Notes: generated by a model from the sequence alone, not told the origin. DNA of 64,000 nucleotides from DASWLF01 sp963768765 (GCA_963768765.1 CAVYJK010000028.1:1-64000), one strand, 5' to 3'; positions 35,735-45,024 are shown, counted from the stretch's first letter. Numbers and translations are program-made.

Positions 35735-36778
35735 ATGGCATACACCCTCGGAGAACTGGCGGCTCTTCTGGACGGCGAACTTAAAGGCCCGGCCGATCTT
35801 AAGATCGAGGGCCTCGCCGCCATCGAGTCCGCCACGCCCGGGGACATCACCTTCATTGCCCAGCGGCGCTATACCCGCCTGGCGGATAAAAGCCGGGCCG
35901 CGGCGTTCATCGTTTCCCCGGAACAGGCCCATCTGGCGCGGCCGCTGATTGTAGTGCCCAACCCTTACCTGGCCTACGCCCGGGTAGCCGCCCTCTTTGC
36001 TCCTCCCCGGCACCGCTGGCCCGGCGTCAGCGATCTCGCTTACCTGGGGCGGGAAGTGGAGCTGGGCCGGGAGGTCTCCATCGCCCCCCTGGTCTTCATC
36101 GGCGACCAGGTCGTCCTGGGGGACCGGGTCACCATTATGCCGGGCTGCGTCCTCGGCGCTGCGGTCAAGATCGGGGCCGACACGCTGCTTTACCCCAACG
36201 TCACCATCCTGGAGCGCTGCGCCGTGGGGCAGCGCTGCGTCATCCACAGCGGCACGGTGATCGGGTCTGACGGCTTCGGCTTCGTCCCGGGTCGAGACGG
36301 CCATACGAAAATCCCCCAACTGGGCATCGTGGTCATTGAAGACGACGTGGAGGTCGGCGCCAATTGCGCCATCGACCGCGGGGCCCTGGGCGAGACCCGG
36401 GTGGGGCGGGGGGTCAAGATGGACAATCTGGTGCACCTGGCCCACAACGTCACGGTGGGGGAGCACTCCTTCCTGGTGGCCCAGGTGGGGGTAGCCGGGT
36501 CCACCAGGCTGGGCCGACACGTGGCCCTGGGGGGCCAGGTCGGGGTGGTGGGCCACATTGATTTGGGGGACGGGGTCCAGGTGGGGGCCCAGGCCGGCGT
36601 GACTCACTCCCTGAGCTCCGGTCAGATGGTGATCGGTTCCCCGGCCAGACCCGGGGAGGAGTTCGCCAGGATCAACGCCCTGTTGCCGAAACTCCCGGAG
36701 ATCCATCGCCGGCTGAAACAGCTGGAGCAACAAATAAGGGAACTCTCCGCCAGGCTGGAGAAGGAGCCTGAGACATGA
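35735..36778 (+). CDS. lpxD: LpxD, UDP-3-O-acylglucosamine N-acyltransferase
   Basis: The N-terminal uridine-binding domain (YTLGELAALLDGELKGP, GDITFIAQRRY) is followed by left-handed beta-helix hexapeptides and the catalytic His region (VEVGANCAIDRGALGETRVG, DNLVHLAHNVTVGEHSF). It performs the third lipid A step. I chose ATG 35735 over the TTG one codon earlier. It overlaps fabZ by 4 nt. Confidence 0.95.
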   Translation: MAYTLGELAALLDGELKGPADLKIEGLAAIESATPGDITFIAQRRYTRLADKSRAAAFIVSPEQAHLARPLIVVPNPYLAYARVAALFAPPRHRWPGVSDLAYLGREVELGREVSIAPLVFIGDQVVLGDRVTIMPGCVLGAAVKIGADTLLYPNVTILERCAVGQRCVIHSGTVIGSDGFGFVPGRDGHTKIPQLGIVVIEDDVEVGANCAIDRGALGETRVGRGVKMDNLVHLAHNVTVGEHSFLVAQVGVAGSTRLGRHVALGGQVGVVGHIDLGDGVQVGAQAGVTHSLSSGQMVIGSPARPGEEFARINALLPKLPEIHRRLKQLEQQIRELSARLEKEPET

Positions 36779-37230
36779 CCGTGCCGCAACATCTGAATCT
36801 GCAAGAAATTCTGCGCATCCTGCCGCACCGCTACCCTTTTCTCCTCATCGACCGGGTGCTCAGCCTGGAGGTGGGAAAGCGTATCGTGGCCGTCAAAAAC
36901 ATCACCATGAATGAGCCTTTCTTTCAGGGCCATTTCCCCGGCCGCCCCATTATGCCGGGGGTGCTCATCGTGGAAGCCGCGGCCCAAGCCGGGGGCATCC
37001 TGGCTCTGCTGTCAACCCCGGAACACCTGGGAAACCCGTCCATCTTTCTCATGGGCCTGGACAAGGTGCGCTTCCGCCAGCCGGTGGTCCCCGGCGACCA
37101 GCTCAGGATCGAAGTGGAAACCATCCGGGGCGGCAAAAAATTCTGGAAGATGCGGGGGAAGGCGTTTGTGGACCAAACCCTGGTGGCCGAAGGCGAAATG
37201 CTGGCCGCGGTGGGCCAGGGAGAGGAGTGA
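36775..37230 (+). CDS. fabZ: FabZ, 3-hydroxyacyl-ACP dehydratase
   Basis: A hot-dog-fold enzyme of 151 residues with LPHRYPFLLIDRV and the catalytic His and Glu in FFQGHFPGRPIMPGVLIVEA. It dehydrates 3-hydroxyacyl-ACP in fatty acid synthesis and competes with LpxA/LpxD for substrate. Start overlaps lpxD (ATGA). Confidence 0.95.
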   Translation: MTVPQHLNLQEILRILPHRYPFLLIDRVLSLEVGKRIVAVKNITMNEPFFQGHFPGRPIMPGVLIVEAAAQAGGILALLSTPEHLGNPSIFLMGLDKVRFRQPVVPGDQLRIEVETIRGGKKFWKMRGKAFVDQTLVAEGEMLAAVGQGEE

Positions 37231-37232
37231 GG

Positions 37233-38042
37233 ATGGCCCAGGTCCATCCCACCGCCATCGTCGATAAGACCGTCGAGCTGGGCCGGGGCGTGACGGTTGG
37301 TCCTTACAGCATCATTGAGGGCCGGGTGGTCATCGGGGATGAGACCCAGATCGGCTCCCACGTGGTGATCAAGGGTTTCACCACCATCGGGGCCCGCTGC
37401 CGGATCTTCCAGTTCGCGGTCCTGGGCGAGATTCCCCAGGATTTGAAGTTCAAAGGGGAAGAATCCCACCTGGTCATCGGCGATAACAACACCATCCGGG
37501 AATTCGCCACCATGCACCGGGGCACCGAAGGAGGCGGCGGCGTCACCCGCATCGGGAGTCGCAACCTGTTCATGGCTTACACTCACGTGGCCCACGACTG
37601 CCAGGTGGGCAACGGCGTCATCATGTCCAACGCCGCCACCCTGGGAGGCCACATCACCGTGGAGGACCACGCCATTTTGGGGGGCCTCTCCGCGGTGCAC
37701 CAGTTCTGCCGCATCGGCTGCCATGCCTTCGTGGGCGGGTGCTCCGCGGTGCACCGGGACGTGCCTCCCTATGCCATGGCCGTGGGCAACCGGGCCAAGC
37801 TGGTGGGCCTCAACCTGGTGGGCTTAAAAAGGTGCGGTTTTACCGAGGCCACCCTACACGGCCTGAAACGGGCCTACGAACTCCTGTTCCTGTCCGAGCT
37901 CAATCAGAAAGAGGCCATGGAGCGGATCAGGCAGGAATACTCCCAAGTCCCTGAAGTTCAGCACCTGCTCAAATTTCTGGAGACCTCCGAACGGGGCCTG
38001 CTGCCGGCAGATGTCCGAGAACATCGGCTTAATCGCGGGTAA
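37233..38042 (+). CDS. lpxA: LpxA, UDP-N-acetylglucosamine acyltransferase
   Basis: About 269 residues of hexapeptide beta-helix (VHPTAIVDKTVELGRGVTVG) with the catalytic His in AYTHVAHDCQVGN, and the family C-terminal helices (LKRAYELLFLSE). It is the first lipid A step. The ATG at 37233 is preferred because GAGGAG lies before it. An in-frame GTG two codons earlier is possible. It overlaps lpxI by 32 nt. Confidence 0.95.
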   Translation: MAQVHPTAIVDKTVELGRGVTVGPYSIIEGRVVIGDETQIGSHVVIKGFTTIGARCRIFQFAVLGEIPQDLKFKGEESHLVIGDNNTIREFATMHRGTEGGGGVTRIGSRNLFMAYTHVAHDCQVGNGVIMSNAATLGGHITVEDHAILGGLSAVHQFCRIGCHAFVGGCSAVHRDVPPYAMAVGNRAKLVGLNLVGLKRCGFTEATLHGLKRAYELLFLSELNQKEAMERIRQEYSQVPEVQHLLKFLETSERGLLPADVREHRLNRG

Positions 38043-38827
38043 GGGCCAGTTCCCGCTGCTTTTCGCCCAGGCCGCCCGGAGCCATGGGGTGGAGGTGATC
38101 GCCGCGGCCCACCGGGGCGAAACCGACCCGGCCCTGGCTCCCCTGGTGAAGGAACTCCACTGGGTCTACGTGGGCCAGCTGGGCAAAATCATCCGCATCT
38201 TTAAAGCCGCGGGGGTGAAAAGGGCCGTGATGGCCGGCGGCATCACCCGGGGCCGCCTCTTCAAAGAGTTTCGCCCGGACCTCCGGGCCCTGAGCGTGGT
38301 TCGCCGAGCCGGGGCCGGCAAGGACGACCGCCTGCTCCGGGCGGTGGCCGCCGAACTGGAAAACGAGGGCATCAGCGTCGCCCCCTCCACCTTATTTCTG
38401 GATGACCTCCTGGCCCCGGCCGGACAAATCGGCCGGCGGGCCCCCTCCAGGGAAGAGCTGCAGGACATCGAGTTGGGGTTTCGGGTGGCCAAGGAGATGG
38501 GCGCTCTCGACATCGGCCAGTGCGTGGTGGTGCGCCGCCAGGTGGTGGTGGCCCTGGAGGCCATCGAGGGCACCGACGAGACCATCCGCCGGGGGGGCAC
38601 TCCTGGCCGGCGCCGGCGCCGTGGTGGTGAAAGTGAGCAAACCCCACCAGGACCTGCGCTTCGATGTCCCCGCGGTGGGGCTCGACACCATTGCCGCCAT
38701 GACGGAAGCGGGGGCCGCGGTGCTGGCGGTGGAAGCCGGCAAGACCCTCCTCTTCAACCGCCCGGAGATGCTCCAGGCCGCCAACCGGGCCAGGATCGCG
38801 GTCTGGGGGATTCAGGGGGACGCTTAA
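38011..38827 (+). CDS. lpxI: LpxI, UDP-2,3-diacylglucosamine diphosphatase (frameshift near 38598)
   Basis: The N terminus IGLIAGKGQFPLLFAQAA and the middle LAPAGQIGRRAPSREELQDI are typical LpxI. The frame breaks at a run of six G (near 38598), where DETIRRGG should join ALLAGAGAVVVKVSKP in the next frame. After that the C-terminal catalytic domain (PHQDLRFDVPAVGLDTI, LFNRPEMLQAA) is intact to TAA at 38825. The gene is essential in organisms with no LpxH, so a sequence error is more likely than real loss. Confidence 0.85.
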
Positions 38828-38948
38828 GAGCCCAAGCCCCCGCCAATAAACGGTTTCATTCCGCTTTCGATCTTATCCCTCTCCCCAACTGCCGCAATTT
38901 AGGCTATCATCGGGCAGCCATCAGCCCTTTTCAGACAAGGAGCACAAC

Positions 38949-39626
38949 ATGATTGGACAATCCGAAATTATTCTCAGATTAGTCCTGGCCGCCCTCCTGG
39001 GAGCCGCCGTGGGCCTGGAGCGGGAAGTGCACGGCCGCCCGGCGGGGATCAGAACTTACCTTCTCCTTTCCCTGGGCTCCGCCCTGATTATGGTGATCTC
39101 CGAATATTTATTCGTCAACTATAACGCCAACCTGGTGGGAGAGGCCCTGCGGGTGGACCCGGGGCGCATTGCCGCCCAGGCCCTCACCGGCATTGGCTTT
39201 CTGGGGGCCGGGGTCATCATCCGTTACAAGGACACCATCCGGGGCCTGACCACCGCGGCCTGCGTCTGGGTGGTCTGCGCGGTGGGCCTGGCCGTGGGCG
39301 CCGGTTTTTATCTCTTCAGCGCGGTGGTGACCGGCCTCACCGTCCTGTCGCTGCTGGGATTGAAGGCCTTTGAAAAAAGGTTGAAAAAGGACTGGTACAA
39401 GGATATGACCATCGTCTCCGAGGACCTGGACGGGCAGTTCCAGCGCCTCCAGGAAATCATCGACAAACATAATTTTGAAATAATCAACTTCGGGTTGGAA
39501 AAAGACCTGCAACAAAAGGAGGTGACCGCCACCTTTTTGCTCCGGCTCCGCACCGTTCATCCCAGCCGGCAGATTTTGCAGGAAGTCTTTGATCTGCCGG
39601 GGGTTAAAAGGGTGAACCTGGCGTAA
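38949..39626 (+). CDS. MgtC/SapB-family membrane protein
   Basis: 225 residues with the MgtC signature LRLVLAALLGAAVGLEREVH and GRPAGIRTYLLLSLGSAL. Four to five membrane helices follow (GFLGAGVIIRYKDTIRGLTT is the conserved loop). The C-terminal cytoplasmic ACT-like domain runs from about 140. The family is tied to growth at low magnesium and to ATP synthase control, but its exact function is unsettled. Confidence 0.8.
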   Translation: MIGQSEIILRLVLAALLGAAVGLEREVHGRPAGIRTYLLLSLGSALIMVISEYLFVNYNANLVGEALRVDPGRIAAQALTGIGFLGAGVIIRYKDTIRGLTTAACVWVVCAVGLAVGAGFYLFSAVVTGLTVLSLLGLKAFEKRLKKDWYKDMTIVSEDLDGQFQRLQEIIDKHNFEIINFGLEKDLQQKEVTATFLLRLRTVHPSRQILQEVFDLPGVKRVNLA

Positions 39627-39636
39627 CCGCGGCCCC

Positions 39637-40149
39637 TTAAGGCGCGGGCGGGGTGGTCCACTCCGCGGCCATGGTGGTTCTGGCCTGAAGCATGACGGGC
39701 GTCGTCCTTACCTGGCCCCCCAAGAGGGCCTGGATATTGGGCAGAAGCATCATTGCCACCGGGATGTCCCTGAGTTCCACGGTGAGCACCGGGGGGGACC
39801 CGGAGTTGTCCCAGGTGTAGAAGAAGGTGGCATTATTCGCCAGGACGATGGAATTGCCGTCCGGCCCTTTGAGGTTGAAGCGGTCCAGGTAAGCCTGGAC
39901 TATCTGCTCCACCTGGCTGACCCGTTGGTCCGCGGCGCCGGCGGTTCCGGCCCGGGCCCCAGCCCGGGCTCCCTCCCGGCTGCCGTTGGTGATCACGTGC
40001 TTTTCCCAATAGAGCAGCCCCAGGTCCACGATGCCGGCCACCACCAGCAGCAGGAAAGGCAGCACCAGGGCCAGCTCGACGATGACGTTGCCGCCCGCGT
40101 CCCTCCCGGTTGGGGCCTTGCAAGGTTTTTTTGCCGACATGCCGCCCAT
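39637..40149 (-). CDS. TadE-like pilus/secretion pseudopilin-type protein
   Basis: The N terminus carries a single hydrophobic helix with a TadE pattern (GGNVIVELALVLPFLLLVVA, the Glu six residues into the helix). LYWEKHVITNGSREGARAGA follows, and then a beta-rich extracellular domain. TadE proteins are minor pilins of the Flp/Tad system, but no tad genes are nearby. The start is uncertain. ATG 40149 or 40140 is preferred to the GTG at 40179. Confidence 0.65.
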   Translation of the reverse strand: MGGMSAKKPCKAPTGRDAGGNVIVELALVLPFLLLVVAGIVDLGLLYWEKHVITNGSREGARAGARAGTAGAADQRVSQVEQIVQAYLDRFNLKGPDGNSIVLANNATFFYTWDNSGSPPVLTVELRDIPVAMMLLPNIQALLGGQVRTTPVMLQARTTMAAEWTTPPAP

Positions 40150-40246
40150 CCGCCAAACCTGATGGCAGCCGCGTCCCACGGCGCAGCCGCCCCTTGTGAT
40201 TACTTTCGGGCGATGAGGGCGATGGCTTTAATCCGGGGGCAACGGA

Positions 40247-40510
40247 TTATTCCTGGTATTCCTGTAACACTTGGGTGGGGTATTCCTTGGCAAGCCGCCC
40301 CGTCAGGCGAAAGTGCAGGTCCCAGGCGTCATCCCGGGTGTGGGTCATCACGGTCAGGTCCGGTTTGGACCAGTACCGGGGCAGATAGAAAAAATTGGCC
40401 TCAAAGACCGCGGTCTCAAACAGGTGCTCATCCTTCCGGATGGTGGAAACCACAAAGCGCCGGCGGGTGGCAAGGTTCTTGACCTTGTTGAACAAACCCT
40501 TCATGGCCAT
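40247..40510 (-). CDS. Hypothetical protein, 87 aa
   Basis: A small soluble protein with basic N terminus (GLFNKVKNLATRRRFVV) and an aromatic middle (FEANFFYLPRYWSKPDLTVM). No membrane segment or motif was recognised and the ribosome-binding site is weak. It is kept because the frame is open, codon use is like its neighbours', and it fills a gap between two minus-strand genes. Confidence 0.5.
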   Translation of the reverse strand: MAMKGLFNKVKNLATRRRFVVSTIRKDEHLFETAVFEANFFYLPRYWSKPDLTVMTHTRDDAWDLHFRLTGRLAKEYPTQVLQEYQE

Positions 40511-40577
40511 TTTGATTCAACCCCATGACCTGGTGTTCTGTCCCACAAAAATCTTTTCTAAGTCTTTGATAATTTAA

Positions 40578-40672
40578 TTCCCCCGCCCTGGAGGGCAGGG
40601 GTGGGAGAATAACAAGTGAAATTATCACCCCCACTCTGACCCTCCCCCCTCAAGGGGGAGGGTAATCGGCAT
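40578..40672. repeat. G/C-rich palindromic repeats
   Basis: Two hairpins in tandem (CCCCCGCCCTGGAGGGCAGGGG, and CCCTCCCCCCTCAAGGGGGAGGG). They are related to the CCCTCTCCCC family at 15337. They lie between the carboxypeptidase gene's stop and the hypothetical gene. Confidence 0.5.
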
Positions 40673-40706
40673 TCTTCGAAGGTAAAGATATTCCTGAAAC
40701 ACAACA

Positions 40707-41717
40707 CTAGGACTCGTCTTGTTGTTCCTTGGGGCTCCTGGCTTTCTTCTTGAGGGCCGCCTTTTTCTTGGCCGGGACCGCGCCCGCGGACCCCATTACC
40801 ACCTTGGCTTGCGGCCTTTTCCGGGATTTCCTAACATAAGCGGTGGATTTGCCCGTATGGCGCTTGGCAAACACGAGCTTTTCCTCCGCCGGCGGCAGCT
40901 TGGCGATGGTGGTGCCCTCCAGCTCAAAGCCTTTTTCGATCAAGGGCCGCAGGTCGGCCCACTTCTTCTTGCTCCCCAGCATGGCGACAATGATGGCCTT
41001 GTCGTCCTTCTGAAACATTCCCACGTAAGTATGTTTGGAAGCCCGGGTGTAGCCGGTTTTGCCCGCCACCGCCAGGGGGGTGGTCCAGAGGAAGCGGTTG
41101 TGGTTGCGCAACTCCCGGTCCCCCTGGATGGTATATAACTTGGTGGACATGATCTTGACCAGCTCCGGGTTCTCCATGGCTCGCTTGAACATCTTGGCCA
41201 GGTCCTCGGCCGTGGAAAACTGGTTGTCCGCCGGCAAGCCGTTGGCGGTGGCCAGGGTGGTGCGGTAGGCCCCCCACCGGCGCACTTCCTGAGTCATCTG
41301 GTGAGCGAAGGCCTCCTCACTGCCGCTCACCTTCTCGGCCAGGGCCCGGGCCGCATCGTTGGCCGAGGAGAGCAGCAAGGCATAGAGCAACTCCCGCACG
41401 GAATAGACTTCCCCGGGCTTGATGCTGATCTTGGAGGGCGGCGCTGCCGCCGCGTGGGGGCTCACCTGGACCTGGTCGTCCAGCTGCAGGTGCTCCATCA
41501 CCGACATGGCGGTCATGACCTTCAAGGTGCTGGCGGGGGGAAGGAAAAGCTGGGGGTTGAGGGACAACAGAATCTTGCCGGTTTTGGCATCCATGATAAC
41601 GAAGGAGCGGGCCGAAACTTCCCACTCATCATCCTCCTGCGCCGCCACCGGAACTGCCGCCAACCAGATTGCCAAAAAACCGAAAAGAGCCAATCCCAAT
41701 GTTCTGCGTAATTTCAT
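40707..41717 (-). CDS. D-alanyl-D-alanine carboxypeptidase (penicillin-binding protein, S11)
   Basis: About 336 residues from ATG 41717 (AAGGGG upstream). A signal peptide ends near VPVAAQ. The serine-protease motifs are SxxK (ASTLKVMTAMSV), SxN (LLSSANDAARAL) and KTG (VAGKTGYTRASKH). The C terminus is a basic, Lys-rich tail (AKKKAALKKKARS). It trims the terminal D-Ala of peptidoglycan in the periplasm. An upstream in-frame extension to 41810 has no signal-peptide logic. Confidence 0.85.
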   Translation of the reverse strand: MKLRRTLGLALFGFLAIWLAAVPVAAQEDDEWEVSARSFVIMDAKTGKILLSLNPQLFLPPASTLKVMTAMSVMEHLQLDDQVQVSPHAAAAPPSKISIKPGEVYSVRELLYALLLSSANDAARALAEKVSGSEEAFAHQMTQEVRRWGAYRTTLATANGLPADNQFSTAEDLAKMFKRAMENPELVKIMSTKLYTIQGDRELRNHNRFLWTTPLAVAGKTGYTRASKHTYVGMFQKDDKAIIVAMLGSKKKWADLRPLIEKGFELEGTTIAKLPPAEEKLVFAKRHTGKSTAYVRKSRKRPQAKVVMGSAGAVPAKKKAALKKKARSPKEQQDES

Positions 41718-41929
41718 GAATCCCCTTGTTACCGGTAATTTCTTGGGAACCCGTGGTACCCTTAACCAACCGCGCTGCCCTATGATATGAAAATTTTCTC
41801 CGCTTGGCAATTCTCAATGGCCAAAATCTGGCGGGAATAAAGGGTTGGGCAAGACCTGGACGTTTAAGGGGCTTTAAGGCAGGTTGCTCTGGTCACCCCG
41901 GACCGGCGGAGATCTCGGCGGGATGGCGG

Positions 41930-41961
41930 CCGTAGGGGCGGTGCGCCAACCGCCCCTACGG
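41930..41961. repeat. Perfect 13-bp palindrome (CCGTAGGGGCGGT arms)
   Basis: CCGTAGGGGCGGT (41930-41942) and ACCGCCCCTACGG (41949-41961) enclose a 6-nt loop. The type GTAGGGGCG...CGCCCCTAC is a frequent dispersed element in this kind of genome. A T-rich stretch follows on the plus strand (ATCCTTTTC). Confidence 0.55.
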
Positions 41962-42016
41962 ATCCTTTTCATGGTTTGGGGTGGGCCTTAAGCTCATGAA
42001 AGACTACAAACAGAGC

Positions 42017-42358
42017 TCAGCCGAATTTTTCCAACTCCTTGAGGTATGGTTCAGGCGGCAAATATCCGGCAAAACGGTGCAGTTCGTTGCCGTCCGGAGA
42101 TAAGATAATGGTGGTGGGGGCTCCCGGCACGTTAAACTTCCGGACCAGGTCCATGTGGCTGCGGCCCTCCTGGCGCACCGGGATAAACCGGGTATTCAGA
42201 GCGGCGGCCACGGCCTGGTCGGTGTGGGTCTCCCGGGCCAGCTGCTGGCAGTGAGGACATCCTTCCATGTAGAGCTCCAAGACCAGCGGGCGTTTCTCTT
42301 TCTTGGCCTCCTCCAGGGCCGACTCGAAACTGTTGCGCCAGTAAACCACGTCTGACAT
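42017..42358 (-). CDS. Thioredoxin-fold protein (CPHC), YyaL/DsbD-gamma-like
   Basis: 113 residues from ATG 42358 (TTAAGGAGAGAG upstream), with a thioredoxin fold and active site ELYMEGCPHCQQLARE plus cis-Pro in NVPGAPTTIILSPDGNE. No signal peptide or membrane helix is seen, so it is probably cytoplasmic. The N-terminal NSFESALEEAKKEKRPLVLE is typical of the thioredoxin_7/DUF255-like class. Its partner is not evident. Confidence 0.75.
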   Translation of the reverse strand: MSDVVYWRNSFESALEEAKKEKRPLVLELYMEGCPHCQQLARETHTDQAVAAALNTRFIPVRQEGRSHMDLVRKFNVPGAPTTIILSPDGNELHRFAGYLPPEPYLKELEKFG

Positions 42359-42456
42359 AATCTCTCTCCTTAACGGTCTTTTTGCCACTTGGCTCCCCGG
42401 CCTCGGCCGGAGCCACCATGCGGTTCCCTTAAGATAAGCTGCTTCCCGCCAAAGGC

Positions 42457-42483
42457 AAGAAGCCTTTCCGGTATGGGCTTCTT
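42457..42483 (+). terminator. Hairpin followed by T-run in a divergent intergenic gap
   Basis: AAGAAGCC (42457-42464) pairs with GGCTTCTT (42476-42483), and TATTTTTTG follows shortly after. It has terminator shape for plus-strand transcripts, although no plus-strand gene ends here. It may end antisense transcription or belong to a leader of the following gene. Confidence 0.35.
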
Positions 42484-42618
42484 TGGCCGTATTTTTTGTC
42501 CTTTTCCCGGGGAGATGTTATGATAATCAACATCTTAGAAGTTGCGCAAATTCCCTAAGGATTTTAAAGGAGAACGGCACCCTACAAACCTATTTCAAGA
42601 CCTAGCTTCGCAAGGAAA

Positions 42619-42686
42619 TGTCATTCTAAGCGCGAAGAATCTAGTTATTTCAAAGACCTAGACCATTCGCTTCGCTCAGGGTGACA
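42619..42686. repeat. Dispersed inverted repeat, TGTCATTCT...GGGTGACA type
   Basis: TGTCATTCTAAGCGCGAAGA and the complementary-like CTTCGCTCAGGGTGACA form a 68-nt fold-back. It is the second copy of the element at 18115. The remainder of 42359-42733 holds no gene. Confidence 0.55.
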
Positions 42687-42733
42687 GAAAATACCAGGTT
42701 TTTAAATAGCTTGTAGCCAGTGTCTTCCGGCTG

Positions 42734-43876
42734 ATGGAGGCAGTCGCTTATCTTTTTCTCATCCTGACGGTCGGGGCCTGGGTTTACCAGCTTCTGGCCC
42801 TGGTTTGCCTGTGGCGGTTCTTTGGCCAGCCCCTCCCTGCCCTCCCCGCCGGCCCCACCCCCGGGGTTACTGTCTTAAAACCCCTCAAGGGGCTGGAAAC
42901 CGGCGGCCGGCAGTGCCTGGAGAGCTTTCTGACCCAGGATTACCATCCTTACCAGGTCATCTTTGGCGTCCCCGACCCTCAAGACCCGGCGCTACCGCTG
43001 CTGGAGGAATTGCGGCAGGCCTTCCCCCACCGGGAGGTGGACATCCTGGTCTGCCCGGAATCCCTGGGCCTGAACCCCAAGATCAGCACCCTGCGCCAGA
43101 TGGAGCCCCGGGCCCGCTACGATTACCTCTTGATCGCCGACAGCGACGTGCAGGTGCCCCCGGATTTTCTCTCCCGGGTGGCGGCCGCCTTGCAGGAGCC
43201 GGACGTGGGCCTGGTTTGTTGCCCCTACCGGGCCGGGGCGGCGAAAACCGTCGGGGCCCGCCTGGAGGCCCTGACCATCGCGGCTGATTTCATCCCCTCG
43301 GTGGCCACGGCCTTTTACGTGGAAGGCATCCGCTTCGCCCTGGGGGCCACCATGGCCCTGTCCCGCCCGGTTTTGGCAAGCATCGGCGGCCTGGCGGCCC
43401 TGGCCGATTATCTGGCGGACGACTACCAGCTGGGCTGGCGGGTGGCCCAGATGGGCCTCAAGGTGCGCCTGCTGCCCCTGGTGGTGACAACCCACAACCC
43501 GGCCATGAGCTTCAAGGACTACCTGGCCCATCAACTGCGCTGGGCCCGCACCTACCGGGTCTGCCGCCCCAAGGGGTATTTGGCCTACGGCATCACCCAC
43601 GCCCTGGTCTACAGCGCCGCCTTCCTCCTGGCGTCAGACCTGGCGCCGGCGGCCCTGGGCTTAACTGCCGGCACCCTGGCCCTGCGGGGGGCCATCGCCT
43701 ATTTTTCAGAGCGCCACTGCCTTAAGGGGGACCTGCCCCTCCAGGCCCTCTGGCTGCTGCCGCTGAAGGACTGCCTCTCCTTCGGCCTCTGGCTGCTGAG
43801 CTTCCTGGGAGGCGGCGTCACCTGGAAAGACCGGCGCTTCCGCGTCACCCCGGAAGGCAGGCTGGTGCCGGAATAA
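42734..43876 (+). CDS. hpnI: HpnI-like ceramide-glucosyltransferase-family glycosyltransferase
   Basis: 380 residues. An N-terminal membrane helix is followed by a GT21-type domain: VTVLKPLKGLETG, LIADSDVQVPPDFLS (D-x-D), LADDYQLGWRVAQMG, and HQLRWARTYR (QxxRW). Two to three C-terminal membrane helices end it. In bacteria this family includes HpnI, which adds N-acetylglucosamine to bacteriohopanetetrol. No other hopanoid genes are in view, so the substrate is inferred from the family. Confidence 0.7.
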   Translation: MEAVAYLFLILTVGAWVYQLLALVCLWRFFGQPLPALPAGPTPGVTVLKPLKGLETGGRQCLESFLTQDYHPYQVIFGVPDPQDPALPLLEELRQAFPHREVDILVCPESLGLNPKISTLRQMEPRARYDYLLIADSDVQVPPDFLSRVAAALQEPDVGLVCCPYRAGAAKTVGARLEALTIAADFIPSVATAFYVEGIRFALGATMALSRPVLASIGGLAALADYLADDYQLGWRVAQMGLKVRLLPLVVTTHNPAMSFKDYLAHQLRWARTYRVCRPKGYLAYGITHALVYSAAFLLASDLAPAALGLTAGTLALRGAIAYFSERHCLKGDLPLQALWLLPLKDCLSFGLWLLSFLGGGVTWKDRRFRVTPEGRLVPE

Positions 43877-43892
43877 GTTAAAATGGTTAATT

Positions 43893-43932
43893 GGGGGGAG
43901 GGCCAGGGGCCGACGGCCCCTGCCCTCCCCCC
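43893..43932. repeat. Long G/C-rich hairpin after hpnI
   Basis: GGGGGGAGGGCCAGGGGCC and its complement GGCCCCTGCCCTCCCCCC are separated by GAC, a near-perfect stem of about 18 bp. It lies 17 nt past the stop codon, with no T-run, and may terminate or stabilise the hpnI mRNA. A second G-rich fold-back reaches to about 44090. Confidence 0.5.
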
Positions 43933-44105
43933 AAACCCCCTTCCCAACCCCCATAAGGTGGCCGGGGAAGGCGGGCCAAGGCCCCGACTTCCCAGGATAA
44001 AGAACCTTAGGGGATTGGGGGTGGGGGCGTGGGGGAGTTGTTCGTAAGCGTAAGGGCCATCCGCCCTTAGCCCCCTCCCCCAACAACTAATCTCAGGACC
44101 ATCAC

Positions 44106-44858
44106 ATGGACAGCAAGGTATTGGAACAGTTATTGGCAGAGGTGCAGGCCGGGCGGTTGTCGGTGGCTGAGGCTCTGGGGCGTCTGCGGAACCTGCCTTT
44201 CGAGGACCTGGGTTTCGCCCGGGTGGATCATCACCGGCAGTTGCGCCAGTCCTTCCCGGAGGTGGTCTTTGCCGCGGGCAAGTCTCTAAAGCAGATCCGG
44301 GGCATCCTGGCTTCTCTCCATCAAAGGTCCGACCACATCCTGGTGACCCGTTTGAGCCCCGACAAGGTGGCGCCCCTGGAGGCGGAATTCCCCGAGGCCC
44401 GGTATCACCCCGACTCCCAGGTGCTGACCCTCAGCCGGGGGGAAGTCCCGGACCGGGGCCGGGGGCTCATCGTGGTGATCTCCGCCGGCACCTCCGACAT
44501 CCCGGTGGCGGAAGAGGCTCTGCTGACGGCCCGCATCATGGGCCATCGGACCGAGGCCCTCTATGACGTGGGGGTGGCGGGCCTGCACCGGCTGCTGGCC
44601 CACCAGGACCTCCTGGCCCAGGCCACCGTGTTCATCGTGGTGGCCGGCATGGAGGGGGCCCTGCCCAGCGTGGTGGGGGGTCTGGTGGACCGGCCGGTCA
44701 TCGCGGTCCCCACCAGCATCGGCTACGGCGCCTCCTTTGGCGGCCTGGCGGCGCTTCTGGCCATGCTCAATTCCTGCGCCACCGGCATCGCGGTGGTAAA
44801 CATCGACAACGGCTTCGGGGCGGGCTATCTGGCGGCCCTCATCAACCGCAAGGATTAA
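44106..44858 (+). CDS. larB: LarB, nickel-pincer cofactor biosynthesis protein
   Basis: 250 residues with the LarB/PurE-like fold. The N-terminal region has GRLRNLPFEDLGFARVDHHR. The AIR-carboxylase-like core has VVISAGTSDIPVAEEALLTA, YDVGVAGLHRLL, VAGMEGALPSVVGGLVDRPV and PTSIGYGASFGG. The family carboxylates and hydrolyses nicotinic acid adenine dinucleotide to start the lactate-racemase cofactor. larC and larE are not next to it here. Confidence 0.85.
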   Translation: MDSKVLEQLLAEVQAGRLSVAEALGRLRNLPFEDLGFARVDHHRQLRQSFPEVVFAAGKSLKQIRGILASLHQRSDHILVTRLSPDKVAPLEAEFPEARYHPDSQVLTLSRGEVPDRGRGLIVVISAGTSDIPVAEEALLTARIMGHRTEALYDVGVAGLHRLLAHQDLLAQATVFIVVAGMEGALPSVVGGLVDRPVIAVPTSIGYGASFGGLAALLAMLNSCATGIAVVNIDNGFGAGYLAALINRKD

Positions 44859-44870
44859 ACCGAGGTTTGC

Positions 44871-44987
44871 ATGGCTCTGGCCGCCTGCCGGGAAGGCGGC
44901 GCCCAGGTGAGCGTTGCGGCCCTGACCTGCCCGCGCTGCGGCCCCACCCAACCCGGGGATGCCGCCTGGAGCGGCACCCTACAATAA
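44871..44987 (+). CDS. Possible small C-x-x-C protein (38 aa) after larB
   Basis: A short frame begins 12 nt after larB and contains one zinc-ribbon-like half (LTCPRCGPTQPGD). The stop TAA is at 44985-44987. There is no clear ribosome-binding site. It may be a real small metal-binding protein or the decayed remnant of a larger one. Confidence 0.3.
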   Translation: MALAACREGGAQVSVAALTCPRCGPTQPGDAAWSGTLQ

Positions 44988-45024
44988 AATGAGATGCCAC
45001 CGCACCTTCTTGAGGAACCGAAAA